From NCBI GenBank assembly GCA_019187665.1, contig JABARH010000021.1:1-64000 (forward strand): a DNA stretch of 64,000 bases. Reading direction: 5' to 3'. How positions within the stretch are numbered: the stretch's first letter is position 1; each line of letters begins with the position of its first letter. A model generated the notes under the pieces. The model was not told where the DNA came from and searched no databases. It saw only the letters and a program-made list of their open reading frames with translations. This document shows positions 43,490 to 52,507 of this stretch, in pieces. The position numbers and the translations under genes are program-made. This DNA is from Anaerolineales bacterium. Lineage in GTDB: Bacteria; Chloroflexota; Anaerolineae; Anaerolineales; Villigracilaceae.

Positions 43490-44743
43490 GTGAACTTCAC
43501 ACAATTCAATCTCGATTCCCGCCTGATGGTTGGAATCAACAAAGCGGGTTACGAAACCGCCACGCCCATCCAGGAGGCGGCCATCCCCGCCGCGTTGCGC
43601 GGGCGCGACATCATCGGCACGGCGCAGACCGGCACCGGCAAGACCGCCGCCTTCGTCCTGCCCATCTTAAATAAACTGCTCAACGGGCCGCGCAACGCGG
43701 CGCGCGCGCTGATCGTCACGCCGACGCGCGAACTGGCCGACCAAATCAACGACGTGATCCGCGTGCTTGCGGCGGGCACCCGGCTCAAAAGCGCAACCAT
43801 CTACGGAGGCGTCGGGGCCGGGCCGCAGATCTCCGCGATTCGCAACGGCGCGGAGATTCTCGTCGCCTGTCCGGGACGCCTGCTCGACCTGATCGCGCAG
43901 GGTCATGCGAAGATGAATCAGATCGAGGCGCTCGTCCTCGATGAAGCCGATCGTATGTTCGACATGGGTTTCCTGCCGGATGTGCGCCGTATCATCGCGG
44001 CCGTTCCGAAGCAGCGCCAGACCATGCTGTTCTCAGCCACTTTTCCGATGGAAGTGGAACAACTCGCCGCGCAATCCCTCATGCATCCGCAAAAGATCGC
44101 CATGGGCATCAGCCGCCCCGCATACACTGTGACGCACGCGCTCTATCCTGTGCCGCAACATCTTAAATCCGCGCTCCTGCTCGCCCTGCTCAAACATACC
44201 GATACCAACTCGGTGTTGATCTTTACGCGTACGCGTTCACGCGCCGAAAAAGTGCATCGTCAGATCAAGGCGGCGGGGCTGAACGTCACCAGTCTGCACA
44301 GCGACCGCACGCAGGGACAACGCCAGGCGGCGCTCAAAGGTTTTAAGGAAGGCAGGCACGACATCATGGTCGCCACCGACATCGCCGCGCGCGGTCTCGA
44401 CGTGGAAAGCATCTCGCATGTCATCAACTACGATATGCCCGACACCGCCGACGCATACATCCACCGCATCGGGCGCACGGGGCGCGCGCAAAAAACCGGC
44501 GACGCGTTCACGTTCGTCACCAGTGAAGATGAAGACCTGATCAAAAAACTCGAACGCATCATGGGCGCGCCGATCAAACGCGAGACCATCGCAGGATTCG
44601 ACTACACCGTTCCCGCGCCGCCCAAATCGGCATCCAGCGGGCGCGGGCGCGGCGCCCCAGGCGGAGGTCGCCCGCCGCGGCCGGCCCCCACGCCGAAAAG
44701 TTACGGAAAGAATCGACTCGGCCCGCGCCGCCCAAAACGCTGA
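43490..44743 (+). CDS. DEAD-box RNA helicase (RhlE-like)
   Basis: 417 aa from GTG 43490, with AGGAACCTC upstream. All core motifs are present: Q-motif FETATPIQ-type (YETATPIQEAAIP), AQTGTGKTAAF, PTRELADQI, DEADRMFDMGF, SAT, ARGLD, and HRIGRTGRAQK. A Gly/Arg/Pro-rich basic tail (about 380-417) would bind RNA. The 5' region from TATAAT (43383-43388) is about 100 nt long, which could be regulatory. A strong terminator follows. Confidence 0.95.
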   Translation: MNFTQFNLDSRLMVGINKAGYETATPIQEAAIPAALRGRDIIGTAQTGTGKTAAFVLPILNKLLNGPRNAARALIVTPTRELADQINDVIRVLAAGTRLKSATIYGGVGAGPQISAIRNGAEILVACPGRLLDLIAQGHAKMNQIEALVLDEADRMFDMGFLPDVRRIIAAVPKQRQTMLFSATFPMEVEQLAAQSLMHPQKIAMGISRPAYTVTHALYPVPQHLKSALLLALLKHTDTNSVLIFTRTRSRAEKVHRQIKAAGLNVTSLHSDRTQGQRQAALKGFKEGRHDIMVATDIAARGLDVESISHVINYDMPDTADAYIHRIGRTGRAQKTGDAFTFVTSEDEDLIKKLERIMGAPIKRETIAGFDYTVPAPPKSASSGRGRGAPGGGRPPRPAPTPKSYGKNRLGPRRPKR

Positions 44744-44750
44744 CGCTGCC

Positions 44751-44786
44751 AGTAGAGCGAGAGACGATCTCGCTCTACTATTTTTT
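44751..44786 (+). terminator. Terminator after the DEAD-box helicase gene
   Basis: A perfect 12-bp stem AGTAGAGCGAGA/TCTCGCTCTACT with a 5-nt loop, followed by ATTTTTT. Confidence 0.93.
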
Positions 44787-44797
44787 CAAGACGATTT

Positions 44798-45673
44798 ATG
44801 AAACGACTCACCGGCATTATCCTCATTGCCATCTCTGCCACCGGATTTGGAACACTGGCGATCTTCGGACGATTCCTTTATGCGGCGGGACTCGACACCC
44901 TCACACTATTATTTTTCCGCTTCGCCCTCTCCGCCTCCGTCTTGACCGTGATCCTGCTTCTCCGTCGCGAGCCTCTTCCGCGCGGACGCGTCCTCGCGCA
45001 ACTGATCGGCATGGGCGCGCTCGGCTATGCGGGACAATCCTTCACTTATCTTTCCGCCATCAAATACGCCTCGGCTGGACTCGTCGCCCTGCTCCTCTAT
45101 CTTTACCCAACCCTTGTTTTCATCCTCTCGGCAATCTTCCTCCGCGAAAAAGTGACCTGGATCAAAGTCGGCGCGCTGACGCTTGCATTGCTGGGCACCG
45201 GTCTCACCGTCGGCCCCGCAGGCGGGCAGGCGCTGGGCATTCTCTACGCGGTCGCATCGGCATTGATCTACTCGATCTACATAATCGTCGGCGCGAGCGT
45301 GATGAAAAAAGTCAGCGCGATTCAATCCTCGCTGGTGATTTTCACATCCGCCGCTTTGGTCTACGGCACATTGACCGCGATCAACGGCGTGCATTTTCCC
45401 ATAACAAATTCAGGCTGGTGGTCGCTGGCAGGGATTGTCATCATCGCCACTGTCATCCCCGTTGTCGCCTTCCTCGCAGGACTCGAACGCATCGGTCCCA
45501 CGAACGCCTCGTTGCTGTCCACGCTCGAACCGGTAGTTACTGTCCTGCTTGCGGCATGGCTCTTCGCTGAACGGCTGGAACCGATCACCCTTCTCGGCGG
45601 CGCGTTGATTCTGGTCGCGGTCTTGGTGTTGACGAGGAGTGAGATGAAAGTTCCAGTCCAGCCGGAAGCATAG
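44798..45673 (+). CDS. EamA/DMT family transporter
   Basis: 291 aa with ten predicted membrane helices in two repeats of five. The pattern GILIAISATGFGTLAIFGRFLY at the N-terminus and the second EamA repeat with ERIGPTNASLLSTLEPVVTVLLAAWLFAERLEPI are characteristic. It would export or exchange small metabolites; the substrate is unknown. It starts 11 bp after the helicase terminator. Confidence 0.92.
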   Translation: MKRLTGIILIAISATGFGTLAIFGRFLYAAGLDTLTLLFFRFALSASVLTVILLLRREPLPRGRVLAQLIGMGALGYAGQSFTYLSAIKYASAGLVALLLYLYPTLVFILSAIFLREKVTWIKVGALTLALLGTGLTVGPAGGQALGILYAVASALIYSIYIIVGASVMKKVSAIQSSLVIFTSAALVYGTLTAINGVHFPITNSGWWSLAGIVIIATVIPVVAFLAGLERIGPTNASLLSTLEPVVTVLLAAWLFAERLEPITLLGGALILVAVLVLTRSEMKVPVQPEA

Positions 45674-45699
45674 ATTCGAGGCAATGCTATAATCGCCTT

Positions 45700-46623
45700 A
45701 TGAACTTCCTCATCACCGGAGCCGCGGGATTCCTCGGCTCTACTCTTGCCAACCAGCTCGCCCGCGAGGGACACCAGGTCCGCGGGCTGGATGATCTTTC
45801 CACGGGCGACCCGCAAACATTGGCGCCAGATGTCCATTTCACGCGCGGAGATGTGAACGACCGCCCCAAACTGTGGACATTGCTCCAGGATGTGGAGGTG
45901 GTCTATCATCTCGCCGCGCGCGTCTCGGTGCAGGAATCTATTCTCTATCCGCGCGACTACAACGCGGTCAACGTGGGCGGGACCGTTGCCTTGATGGAAG
46001 CCATCCGCGACGTGGGAATCAAACGGATCATTCTCGCCTCCTCCGGGGCGGTCTACGGCGACTTGGGTGACCAATCACTGAAAGAATCTATCACGCCCAA
46101 CCCGCGCTCGCCGTACGCGGTCTCAAAATTGGCGGCGGAATTTTACGTCCGCACGATTGGAAATCTGTGGGGCATCGAGACGGTCAGCCTGCGCATCTTC
46201 AACGCCTACGGGCCGGGTCAACATTTGCCCGCCTCGCATCCGCCCGTGGTGCCGCATTATCTGCGACAAGCCCGGCGCGGCGGGACGCTGGTCGCGCACG
46301 GAGACGGCTCGCAGACTCGCGACTACGTCTACGTGGACGATGTGGTCAGCGCGATGGTGGCCGCGTCCACCGCGCCGAATCTCAACGGGCTGGTGATCAA
46401 CGTCGGCTCGGGCCGCGAGACCAGCATCCGCGATCTCGTGAAAATGGCGCTCGATGTGACGGGCAGCAAAGCCAACGTGGTCTACAACGCGCAGACCCCC
46501 GGCGGCGTCTCGCGCATGAGGGCAGATTTGAAACTGGCGCGGGAAAAATTGAGATTCCAACCCTCGATCAAATTGGAAGATGGTCTGCGATTAACCTTGC
46601 AGAGGGATGCGCGGTTCAAGTAA
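45700..46623 (+). CDS. NAD-dependent epimerase/dehydratase (extended SDR)
   Basis: 307 aa. The Rossmann motif ITGAAGFLGSTLANQL is at the N-terminus, and the active-site SPYAVSKLAAEFY has the Tyr-x-x-x-Lys pair. RIFNAYGPGQ and DYVYVDDVVSAM fit UDP-glucose 4-epimerase-like sugar nucleotide epimerases. TATAAT (45688-45693) lies exactly six bases before the ATG, so the mRNA is probably leaderless. Confidence 0.92.
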   Translation: MNFLITGAAGFLGSTLANQLAREGHQVRGLDDLSTGDPQTLAPDVHFTRGDVNDRPKLWTLLQDVEVVYHLAARVSVQESILYPRDYNAVNVGGTVALMEAIRDVGIKRIILASSGAVYGDLGDQSLKESITPNPRSPYAVSKLAAEFYVRTIGNLWGIETVSLRIFNAYGPGQHLPASHPPVVPHYLRQARRGGTLVAHGDGSQTRDYVYVDDVVSAMVAASTAPNLNGLVINVGSGRETSIRDLVKMALDVTGSKANVVYNAQTPGGVSRMRADLKLAREKLRFQPSIKLEDGLRLTLQRDARFK

Positions 46624-46989
46624 TTAACGGGAAAGAGCCTCACCACGAAGTACACAAAGGGGAAAAGGAGCCTGGATTCCTTGTGTTTTTCCTTTGTGAC
46701 CGTCGTGTCACTTCGACAGGCTCAGTACAAGTCTTTGTGTTTGAAAAATGGTTTCCCGTTAAAAACGGTAGAGCCATTTTCATTTCTCTACCATACATGA
46801 GAAGATTTTTACCGCAAAGCACGCTAAGGTCGCCAAGTTAAAAAGGTTTTCTTTGCGTTCTTTGCGGGCGTAGCGGTGCAAATGTACGGTAGAGAGATTT
46901 TCATTCTTTTCGGACACGGATTTTTCCGTGAAATCCGCGCGACCCGTGTCCAAAATGAGAATTCCAAAACACTCTCTTAGAGAACGTCG

Positions 46990-47024
46990 CCTGGGGAAGG
47001 GCGTATTGTGCGCTCTCTGGCGCA
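46990..47024 (+). repeat. Relative of the double-hairpin element (copy D)
   Basis: Shares GGGCGTATTGTGCG and the hairpin TGCGC-TCTCTG-GCGCA with the segment at 13042, and lies just before a complete copy at 47051. Confidence 0.55.
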
Positions 47025-47050
47025 CTTTTGCAAGAGGTCTATTGCAAGAT

Positions 47051-47134
47051 CAGAACTTACGCATAATTGGCGTTCTCTAACGCCAGCAGGCGCGTTAGAG
47101 AACGCGCCCTACGCAAGGTTTTGCGTACATCCTG
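47051..47134 (+). repeat. Dispersed double-hairpin palindromic element (copy B)
   Basis: 84 bp with CAG...CTG ends and TTACGCA/TGCGTA-type inner inverted repeats. Hairpin 1 is GGCGTT-CTCT-AACGCC and hairpin 2 is GGCGCGTT-AGAG-AACGCGCC. The 3' portion CTACGCAAGGTTTTGCGTAC matches the copy at 18049. Confidence 0.78.
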
Positions 47135-47240
47135 AGATAATCCCATCTCACATCAAATTCCTCCTCGTTACTGTTTTTTCTCGCGGCCGGTGGGCGGCCA
47201 TCACCCCGCGCGGAGGCCGAAGCAGATTAATGCCGCGAGA

Positions 47241-48773
47241 TCATTTCAATCCCTCCGTTCGCACGAAATCATAGACCGTGTAGCGGCCGTTGCTGAACAG
47301 ATGGTGGCATCCCTGCACGCCGGGGAAGAAATCGGGTTCGAGGGTGCAGATCTGCTCCTCGCGGTAGGAGTCAGGCGTCAACTGCAGGATGCGGGCCAGG
47401 GTCAGGCGCGCGCCGTAGAGGTTGAAGGCGTGTCCCTGGCGCGCGCGCACCAGCGTCCCGTCGGCAAGGCGCAGCAGGCCGCCGTTACGCGCGACGCGGC
47501 TGTCGAAGACGAGCGGGTTGCGCGCGTGCGGAGTCCACTCCTCCGCGAGCGGGTGTGCGGCGTGGAAAGCGAACAACTGCGAGGAAAAGTCGGCGCTGCC
47601 CGCGCTGGCAATATTCGTCAGCAGCCACCAGCGACCCCCGTGTTCGAACATCATCGAATCGTCCGCGCGCACACCGCGCAGGATTTCTTTTTGAAAGTCC
47701 CATTTCATCGGAAATTCGCGGCACTTGTACAGGCGGATTGAATCGGCCGCGCTGGTTTCGGGAATCATATACAGGTCGCGGTGATATTCAAAGACATACG
47801 GAAACGACATGTGGAATGGTTCCTCGATGACCGGGCCGAGGAACTTGTAATTTTTGTCGTCGAGCATCTCGACCGCCGAGATGCGCCCGCGTTTTTGGGC
47901 GAAGGAAAAATCCTCCACGAAGCACACCGTCCGCCCGTCGCGCGCGGCGAGGAAGGGGTCGGCAAAATAACGCCCGGGTAGATTCTGAATCGGCGTACCG
48001 CGCGAGCGGTCGGCAGAGGCCCAATCGCCGGGCGCAAAAGCCACACTCCAGCGTTTGAAGCGTTTCAAAACTTTTCGCTCGACAAAATAAACAAGCAGAA
48101 TCCAGCTGGTGCGCGCCGCGTACGCGAAGAGCTGCGCGGGATTCGGCCGGCGGGTCGGGCCGCGGGCGGCATCCTGGGCGGCAGGAAATGGTTGGCCTGC
48201 GGCATACTGGGCGGCGAGGCGCGCCAGCCAGGGGAAGCCGGTTTCGTAGAGTGTGACGAGGGTTTCGGAAAACGAACGGCGCGTCGGAACATGGCCGCGC
48301 AGCAGGACGCGCTCGGAAGCGCCCGCGCGAAGTTGGATCTCGAACGCGGAAGAGTCGGCGCGGCGATACACCTGCCAGAACGGCGCGAGGGCTTGAAAAG
48401 AGAGCAGGCCGTCTCTGGCCGCGCCCGCCAGGCGCGCGTCGAACGCCTCCGCATCGTCACACAGGATCAAATCGAGGTTGAGCGGACGAAGCGCTTCGAT
48501 GTCGTTCGGAGAAAGTTCCACAACCGCGCGGCTCATCCATTCGGCGAGGTCGAGTCGCTGTGCGTGCCTGCGGACACGCGCGTAGATTCGGCCGAGCAGG
48601 TTGAATTCGAGTTGGGTCAACCAGCCGAACAGGGGCGGGACGCGCGCCGATCCCACGCGCGGCGCGCGCAGGAGGATCAACTCTGCCTGGCCGCTTTGCG
48701 CGAGCGCGCGAACCGCTTCGTAGAGCGCGGGATGGCATTTGGACGAGTCGAGCAAAATTCCGATTCGCTTCAT
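47241..48773 (-). CDS. GIPC-transferase-like beta-propeller protein
   Basis: 510 aa. The N-terminal RIGILLDSSKCHPALYEAVRALAQSG looks like a formyltransferase- or GT-like Rossmann start. The C-terminal half (about 260-505) has YFADPFLAARDGRTVCFVED, PFHMSFPYVFEYHRDLYMIPE and DDSMMFEHGGRWWLLTN, matching the domain found at the N-terminus of plant glucosamine inositolphosphorylceramide transferases and GH43-like propellers. It probably acts on glycans or sugar nucleotides. Its start overlaps the stop of the YcaQ-like gene by 4 bp. Confidence 0.65.
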   Translation of the reverse strand: MKRIGILLDSSKCHPALYEAVRALAQSGQAELILLRAPRVGSARVPPLFGWLTQLEFNLLGRIYARVRRHAQRLDLAEWMSRAVVELSPNDIEALRPLNLDLILCDDAEAFDARLAGAARDGLLSFQALAPFWQVYRRADSSAFEIQLRAGASERVLLRGHVPTRRSFSETLVTLYETGFPWLARLAAQYAAGQPFPAAQDAARGPTRRPNPAQLFAYAARTSWILLVYFVERKVLKRFKRWSVAFAPGDWASADRSRGTPIQNLPGRYFADPFLAARDGRTVCFVEDFSFAQKRGRISAVEMLDDKNYKFLGPVIEEPFHMSFPYVFEYHRDLYMIPETSAADSIRLYKCREFPMKWDFQKEILRGVRADDSMMFEHGGRWWLLTNIASAGSADFSSQLFAFHAAHPLAEEWTPHARNPLVFDSRVARNGGLLRLADGTLVRARQGHAFNLYGARLTLARILQLTPDSYREEQICTLEPDFFPGVQGCHHLFSNGRYTVYDFVRTEGLK

Positions 48774-50041
48774 GCAGACTCGCTCCAGGCGCGCATCATT
48801 TTCTTCACGTGCGCCCTCAGTTTCGGCGGGCGAATCGCATCCACGTTCACCGTGCGCGCGCCGATCATGGCCGCGAAGCGCGCCAGCCCGCGTCCCAGCG
48901 CGGAGGCGAAGGCCTCATCCGTCGGCGCGTCGTCTTCAAGCCAGAAGCCGAGGATGCGGAGCGTGCCGCTGGCGCGCTCCAGTTTTGGGTCGAGGCGCGC
49001 CACGAGGTCGTCGCCGTATAAGATCGGCAAAACATAATATCCCCAACGGCGCAAATGCGCGGGCTTATACACTTCCCAGATGTATTCAAAATCAAATAAT
49101 TTTTTTGCCCGCCCGCGCGCGCTGACGATATCGAGCGGCGAAAGAAAGGTAACTTCGTCCAGCGTGGTGGTCTCTTTTGGATTCCAGCCTTTGGGGATTC
49201 GTCCCCGCGCCAGCGCGTCGAGCGTCGGGATATCTTCCGTCAGCGCGAGAAACGTCTCGCGTCCGCCCTCGACTTGAACCGGCGCGAACCGCGCCGACTC
49301 TTTCCACCGCCCCAGCAGACTCTTCACCTGCTGCGGCGAATAGTCTCTATGCAGGTGGTATTGCAGGTCGGCGCGCATGCCGCTCTCGTTTTTCAAGCCC
49401 ATGAACGCCACTGCCTTGCGCGCGAAAAAATCCTCCGTCTCGCCTTCGCCCGCCACCCAGTCGAATTCCTGCGGCGCGACATGTTCGCGAAAATCGTAGA
49501 CGCGGTCGAAGCCCTCGCGGTGGTGGATCATCAACTCGCCCGAGATCCACATGTCGTACAGCGCCAGCGCCGTGTCTTTGCGCCCGCGATAATTCCACAA
49601 ACCGATGCGCTTTCCGTCGAAGTCGCGATTCCCCAGCGGACCGCGCGCCCGCAATTCGGCGCGCACCCGCTCGAAGACCTCCGCATGCTTCAACACAAAA
49701 CCTTCGAGTCGCTTGTCGTGGCTGCGCCGCCCCATGTGCACGCGCCAGTACGGCAATTCCTCCATGGGATACATCGCCAGCCAGCCGCCGTAATCGAAAA
49801 ATTTACGTTCCCCGTATGCCGCCTGGTACAGTTGTTCCGGCTTGTAATCCAGTACGCGGCTGTGCAGGGCAATATCCTGGCTGCGCGCGAAGATGTTGAG
49901 CGGGTCCAGTTGCAGGGCTTCGCCGGCGCGTATGGCTTGCGTGACGCCCTGTTTGCCGCGCCAGCGGCGGCCGGGCCATAGTCCCTGTTTGCCGAGAACG
50001 AAACGCCGCGCGGTCTGTTTGGAAATGGTAATGGGTGTCAT
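48770..50041 (-). CDS. Winged-helix DNA glycosylase, YcaQ/AlkZ-like
   Basis: 423 aa. HTH_42-family pattern with the catalytic-type QxD motif at Q44-L45-D46 in EALQLDPLNIFARSQD, followed by KFFDYGGWLAMYPMEELPYWRVHM and DDLVARLDPKLERASGTL. E. coli YcaQ and Streptomyces AlkZ unhook interstrand crosslinks and bulky alkylated bases. The long length and QxD motif fit this group. It is translationally coupled to the preceding gene on the minus strand (4-bp overlap at 48770-48773). Confidence 0.82.
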   Translation of the reverse strand: MTPITISKQTARRFVLGKQGLWPGRRWRGKQGVTQAIRAGEALQLDPLNIFARSQDIALHSRVLDYKPEQLYQAAYGERKFFDYGGWLAMYPMEELPYWRVHMGRRSHDKRLEGFVLKHAEVFERVRAELRARGPLGNRDFDGKRIGLWNYRGRKDTALALYDMWISGELMIHHREGFDRVYDFREHVAPQEFDWVAGEGETEDFFARKAVAFMGLKNESGMRADLQYHLHRDYSPQQVKSLLGRWKESARFAPVQVEGGRETFLALTEDIPTLDALARGRIPKGWNPKETTTLDEVTFLSPLDIVSARGRAKKLFDFEYIWEVYKPAHLRRWGYYVLPILYGDDLVARLDPKLERASGTLRILGFWLEDDAPTDEAFASALGRGLARFAAMIGARTVNVDAIRPPKLRAHVKKMMRAWSESA

Positions 50042-50130
50042 GTAAAATTCTTTTTATCACGAAGCGCGCTGGGAACGCAAAGATTTAAAGATTTTCTTCG
50101 CGGCGGACTTTGCGATTCTTTTTCCCCGAT

Positions 50131-50155
50131 AAAAAACCGAGGCCCGCGCCTCGGT
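50131..50155 (-). terminator. Terminator after the YtxH-like gene
   Basis: On the minus strand ACCGAGGC-GCGG-GCCTCGGT is followed by TTTTTA. Confidence 0.85.
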
Positions 50156-50229
50156 GCTCTGTCGCATGCCCTCTCGAAAGGCTATCCATCGGGGCGCTGT
50201 GGGCCGCGTCGAAGGGTCTGCCCTTGCTG

Positions 50230-50424
50230 TTAGTCGTCGCCGAGACTGGCGATCGCCCGTAAGAGGCCGAACAACAGCACGCCAAGTTTGAGGCCTTCGC
50301 CCGCAGTGACGGCGGTGGAACGTTCCTCTTTTTCCGCGCGACGGGTGAGCAGGATGGCGGCGATTGCGCCGGTGATGGCGCCGATCAGCGCGCCGAAAAA
50401 CACGATGCGGCTTTTATTTTCCAT
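50230..50424 (-). CDS. Small YtxH-like membrane protein
   Basis: 64 aa. One N-terminal helix with glycine/alanine spacing (VFFGALIGAITGAIAAILLT), then a basic segment, then a second hydrophobic stretch. This resembles YtxH-like general-stress proteins. It lies 13 bp after the membrane protein at 50438 and ends before a terminator, so both form a small transcript. Confidence 0.68.
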   Translation of the reverse strand: MENKSRIVFFGALIGAITGAIAAILLTRRAEKEERSTAVTAGEGLKLGVLLFGLLRAIASLGDD

Positions 50425-50437
50425 GGATCAAACTCCG

Positions 50438-50863
50438 TTATTTCCTGCCAAAAAAACTGCGGACGGTGGCGAAGAGTCCTTCGAGTCCGAGAATGGGACG
50501 GGCGGCCAGGTCTGCGCCGCGTTGGATGTATCCCTGTGCGCGCCAGAAGATTCGCTGGGCCTGGCCCGTATACGGCGGGATCAGATTGAGCAGTTGCGCC
50601 ATGCCATAAATCATGGCAATCAGCGCGGCCAGGAAGATCAAACTTAAAATCAGGATGGGAACAATGATCCAGATCGTGGAAATGGCCGACCAGCGCGCCA
50701 CATCTCCGCCCTGGCGGAAGGTCGCGATGACAGTCAGGATCACGACCGCAACGACGATCAGCGCCGCGCTGCCGACGGGGACCAGAATCTGCGCCCGCAC
50801 TTCGCGGCGATGTTTTTGAAAAGAGGGATGCTCGGCGGGCGAGGGAAGTTTTGCTTTTTCCAT
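50438..50863 (-). CDS. Small two-helix membrane protein, unknown function
   Basis: 141 aa. A basic cytoplasmic N-terminus, two membrane helices (about 30-48 and 63-90) and an amphipathic tail ending TVRSFFGRK. I do not recognise the family. TAAAAT lies seven bases before the ATG with no ribosome site, so it may be leaderless. It is directly downstream of the ftsZ terminator. Confidence 0.68.
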   Translation of the reverse strand: MEKAKLPSPAEHPSFQKHRREVRAQILVPVGSAALIVVAVVILTVIATFRQGGDVARWSAISTIWIIVPILILSLIFLAALIAMIYGMAQLLNLIPPYTGQAQRIFWRAQGYIQRGADLAARPILGLEGLFATVRSFFGRK

Positions 50864-50881
50864 GGACGATATTTTAGCATG

Positions 50882-50918
50882 AAAAAGAGACCAGGTTTCT
50901 TCGAGGAACCTGGTCTCT
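50882..50918 (-). terminator. Terminator of the dcw transcript after ftsZ
   Basis: A perfect 12-bp stem AGAGACCAGGTT/AACCTGGTCTCT followed on the minus strand by TTTTTC. Confidence 0.93.
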
Positions 50919-50935
50919 GGAACGTCATCGAACCG

Positions 50936-52123
50936 CTATCTTCGATTCCGCAGGAAGGTGGGAATGTCGAGGTCGTCGCTGCCAAAGGTGGCCGGCGGAG
51001 TGGGCGCAGACTTGCCGGACTCTTCGCGCTTCGGTTCGAGCGCCGCGCCGACCGAGGCCGATTCGAGCGGGCGCACATTGTAGCCCAGCGGGACGGAGGC
51101 TTCTGAGCGGCGCGCGGAGGAGGTCGAGGAGGGCATCATCAGGCGACGCGGCAGCCCGCCGCGTTCGAAGCCGGTGGCGATGACCGTCACGCGGATCTCG
51201 TCGCCCATGTTCGGGTCAATCACCGCGCCGAAGATCATGTTCACGTCCGGGTGCGCCGTCTCGCGGATGATGGCCGCGGCCTGGTTGACCTCGAAGAGGG
51301 TCAGGTTGGGTCCGCCGGTGACGTTAAAGAGCACACCGCGCGCGCCGTCAATGGTGATGTCGAGCAACTGGCTGGAGATGGCCTGTTCGGCGGCCTTGCG
51401 GGCGCGCTCGTCGCCAGAGGCTTTGCCAACCGCCATCAACGCCGCGCCGCCCTCGCCCATGATCGTGCGCACGTCGGCAAAGTCGAGGTTGATGAGGCCG
51501 GGGGTGGTGATCAATTCGGAGATGCCCTGAATACCCTGGTGCAGCACCTCGTCCGCAAGGCGGAACGAGTCTTGCAGGCTGGCGCGTTTATCGGCCAGTT
51601 GCAATAGGCGGTCATTTGGGATGACGATCAACGTATCGGCGTGTTCCTTCAATTTACCGATGCCCTGTTCGGCAGACGACATGCGCCGCATACCCTCAAA
51701 GGTGAACGGGCGCGTCACAACGCCGATGGTCAGCGCGCCGGACTCTTTGGCGATCTGCGCCACCACCGGCGCGGCGCCGGTGCCGGTGCCGCCGCCCATG
51801 CCCGCGGTGACGAAGACCATGTCTGCGCCTTTGAGCGCGGAGTAGAGTTCGTCGGAGGTTTCCTCCGCCGCCTTGCGCCCGATCTCCGGGTCGCCGCCCG
51901 CGCCGAGGCCGCGCGTCAATTTATCGCCGAGACGGACGCGCATCTGCGACTTGGACAGCATGAGCGCCTGCGCGTCGGTGTTGACGGTAATGTATTCGAC
52001 GCCTTGCAGGCCTTCATCTATCATGCGATTGACGGCGTTCGATCCGCCGCCGCCCACGCCGATGACTTTGATGCGCGCGTATGTTTCCACGTTCAATGAT
52101 TGGGAATTTGTGTTCGCGTCCAT
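50936..52123 (-). CDS. ftsZ: Cell division protein FtsZ
   Basis: 395 aa. Tubulin-like GTPase with [26 protein letters not shown], the signature [15 protein letters not shown] and [11 protein letters not shown]. After a variable linker (about 325-370) the C-terminal peptide [13 protein letters not shown] should bind FtsA. It polymerises into the Z ring. AAAGGAGA precedes the ATG and TATAAT (52143-52148) lies upstream, so it can be transcribed apart from ftsA. Confidence 0.98.
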   Translation of the reverse strand: MDANTNSQSLNVETYARIKVIGVGGGGSNAVNRMIDEGLQGVEYITVNTDAQALMLSKSQMRVRLGDKLTRGLGAGGDPEIGRKAAEETSDELYSALKGADMVFVTAGMGGGTGTGAAPVVAQIAKESGALTIGVVTRPFTFEGMRRMSSAEQGIGKLKEHADTLIVIPNDRLLQLADKRASLQDSFRLADEVLHQGIQGISELITTPGLINLDFADVRTIMGEGGAALMAVGKASGDERARKAAEQAISSQLLDITIDGARGVLFNVTGGPNLTLFEVNQAAAIIRETAHPDVNMIFGAVIDPNMGDEIRVTVIATGFERGGLPRRLMMPSSTSSARRSEASVPLGYNVRPLESASVGAALEPKREESGKSAPTPPATFGSDDLDIPTFLRNRR

Positions 52124-52507
52124 GAGCAGTCTCCTTTCGCGATTATACAGTGAAATCGTTTTTACTCGTAGGGTACAAAGTGCATTTGCAGGGGTTGCAT
52201 GGCTTTCTCAAGGTCAGAGATTTCTCAACGCGAGTTACGCCAATCAGCGAATGACGCGAATAAACCCAAGAAAATTCGCGAAATTCGCCTATTCGTGGCA
52301 TTCGCGTTCCAAACCCGCCGGTTTGTCAAGCGACTTTGAAAAGACCATAGCAGGGGTTGCGCAAGGCCTTGCGCAGGCCGCGCTCTCTGCTGGCAATCCG
52401 GCCGTTGTAACGCGCCGAGCGGATGGCTGGCGTTAGAGACGCCAGTGATGCGTACGCCCTGATGTGTTGGATTTTATTCAGCGCCAGGGCAGTTGGAATG
52501 GAAATCA
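52124..52507 (-). other. ftsA-ftsZ intergenic region with a repeat element
   Basis: Contains the ftsZ ribosome site and -10 region near its left end, short palindromic words of the GCGAATT/AATTCGC type around 52240-52310, and a complete double-hairpin element at 52351-52461. No gene is seen. Such a gap between ftsA and ftsZ is larger than usual. Confidence 0.6.
52351..52461 (-). repeat. Dispersed double-hairpin palindromic element (copy E)
   Basis: 111 bp, ending CTG on one side and starting CAG on the other. Read on the minus strand the left half (GGGCGTACGCATCACTGGCG, CTCT loop, AACGCCAGCCATCCGCTCGG) aligns base for base over most positions with the copy at 18049, and the right half has GCCTGCGCAAGGCCTTGCGC. 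Confidence 0.72.

Larger units (their letters stand above)
46624..47240 (+). other. Long intergenic region rich in palindromes and dispersed repeats
   Basis: No gene seen. It contains, in order: complementary segments around ACACAAAGG...CCTTTGTG; imperfect pairs of CCGCAAAG/CTTTGCGG (46812-46867); a direct repeat of a GGTAGAG..ATTTTCATT segment; the inverted repeat GGACACGG/CCGTGTCC (46912-46951); a half-element at 46990-47024; and a full double-hairpin element at 47051-47134. Both flanking genes end here, so this is a convergent spacer. Confidence 0.6.
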
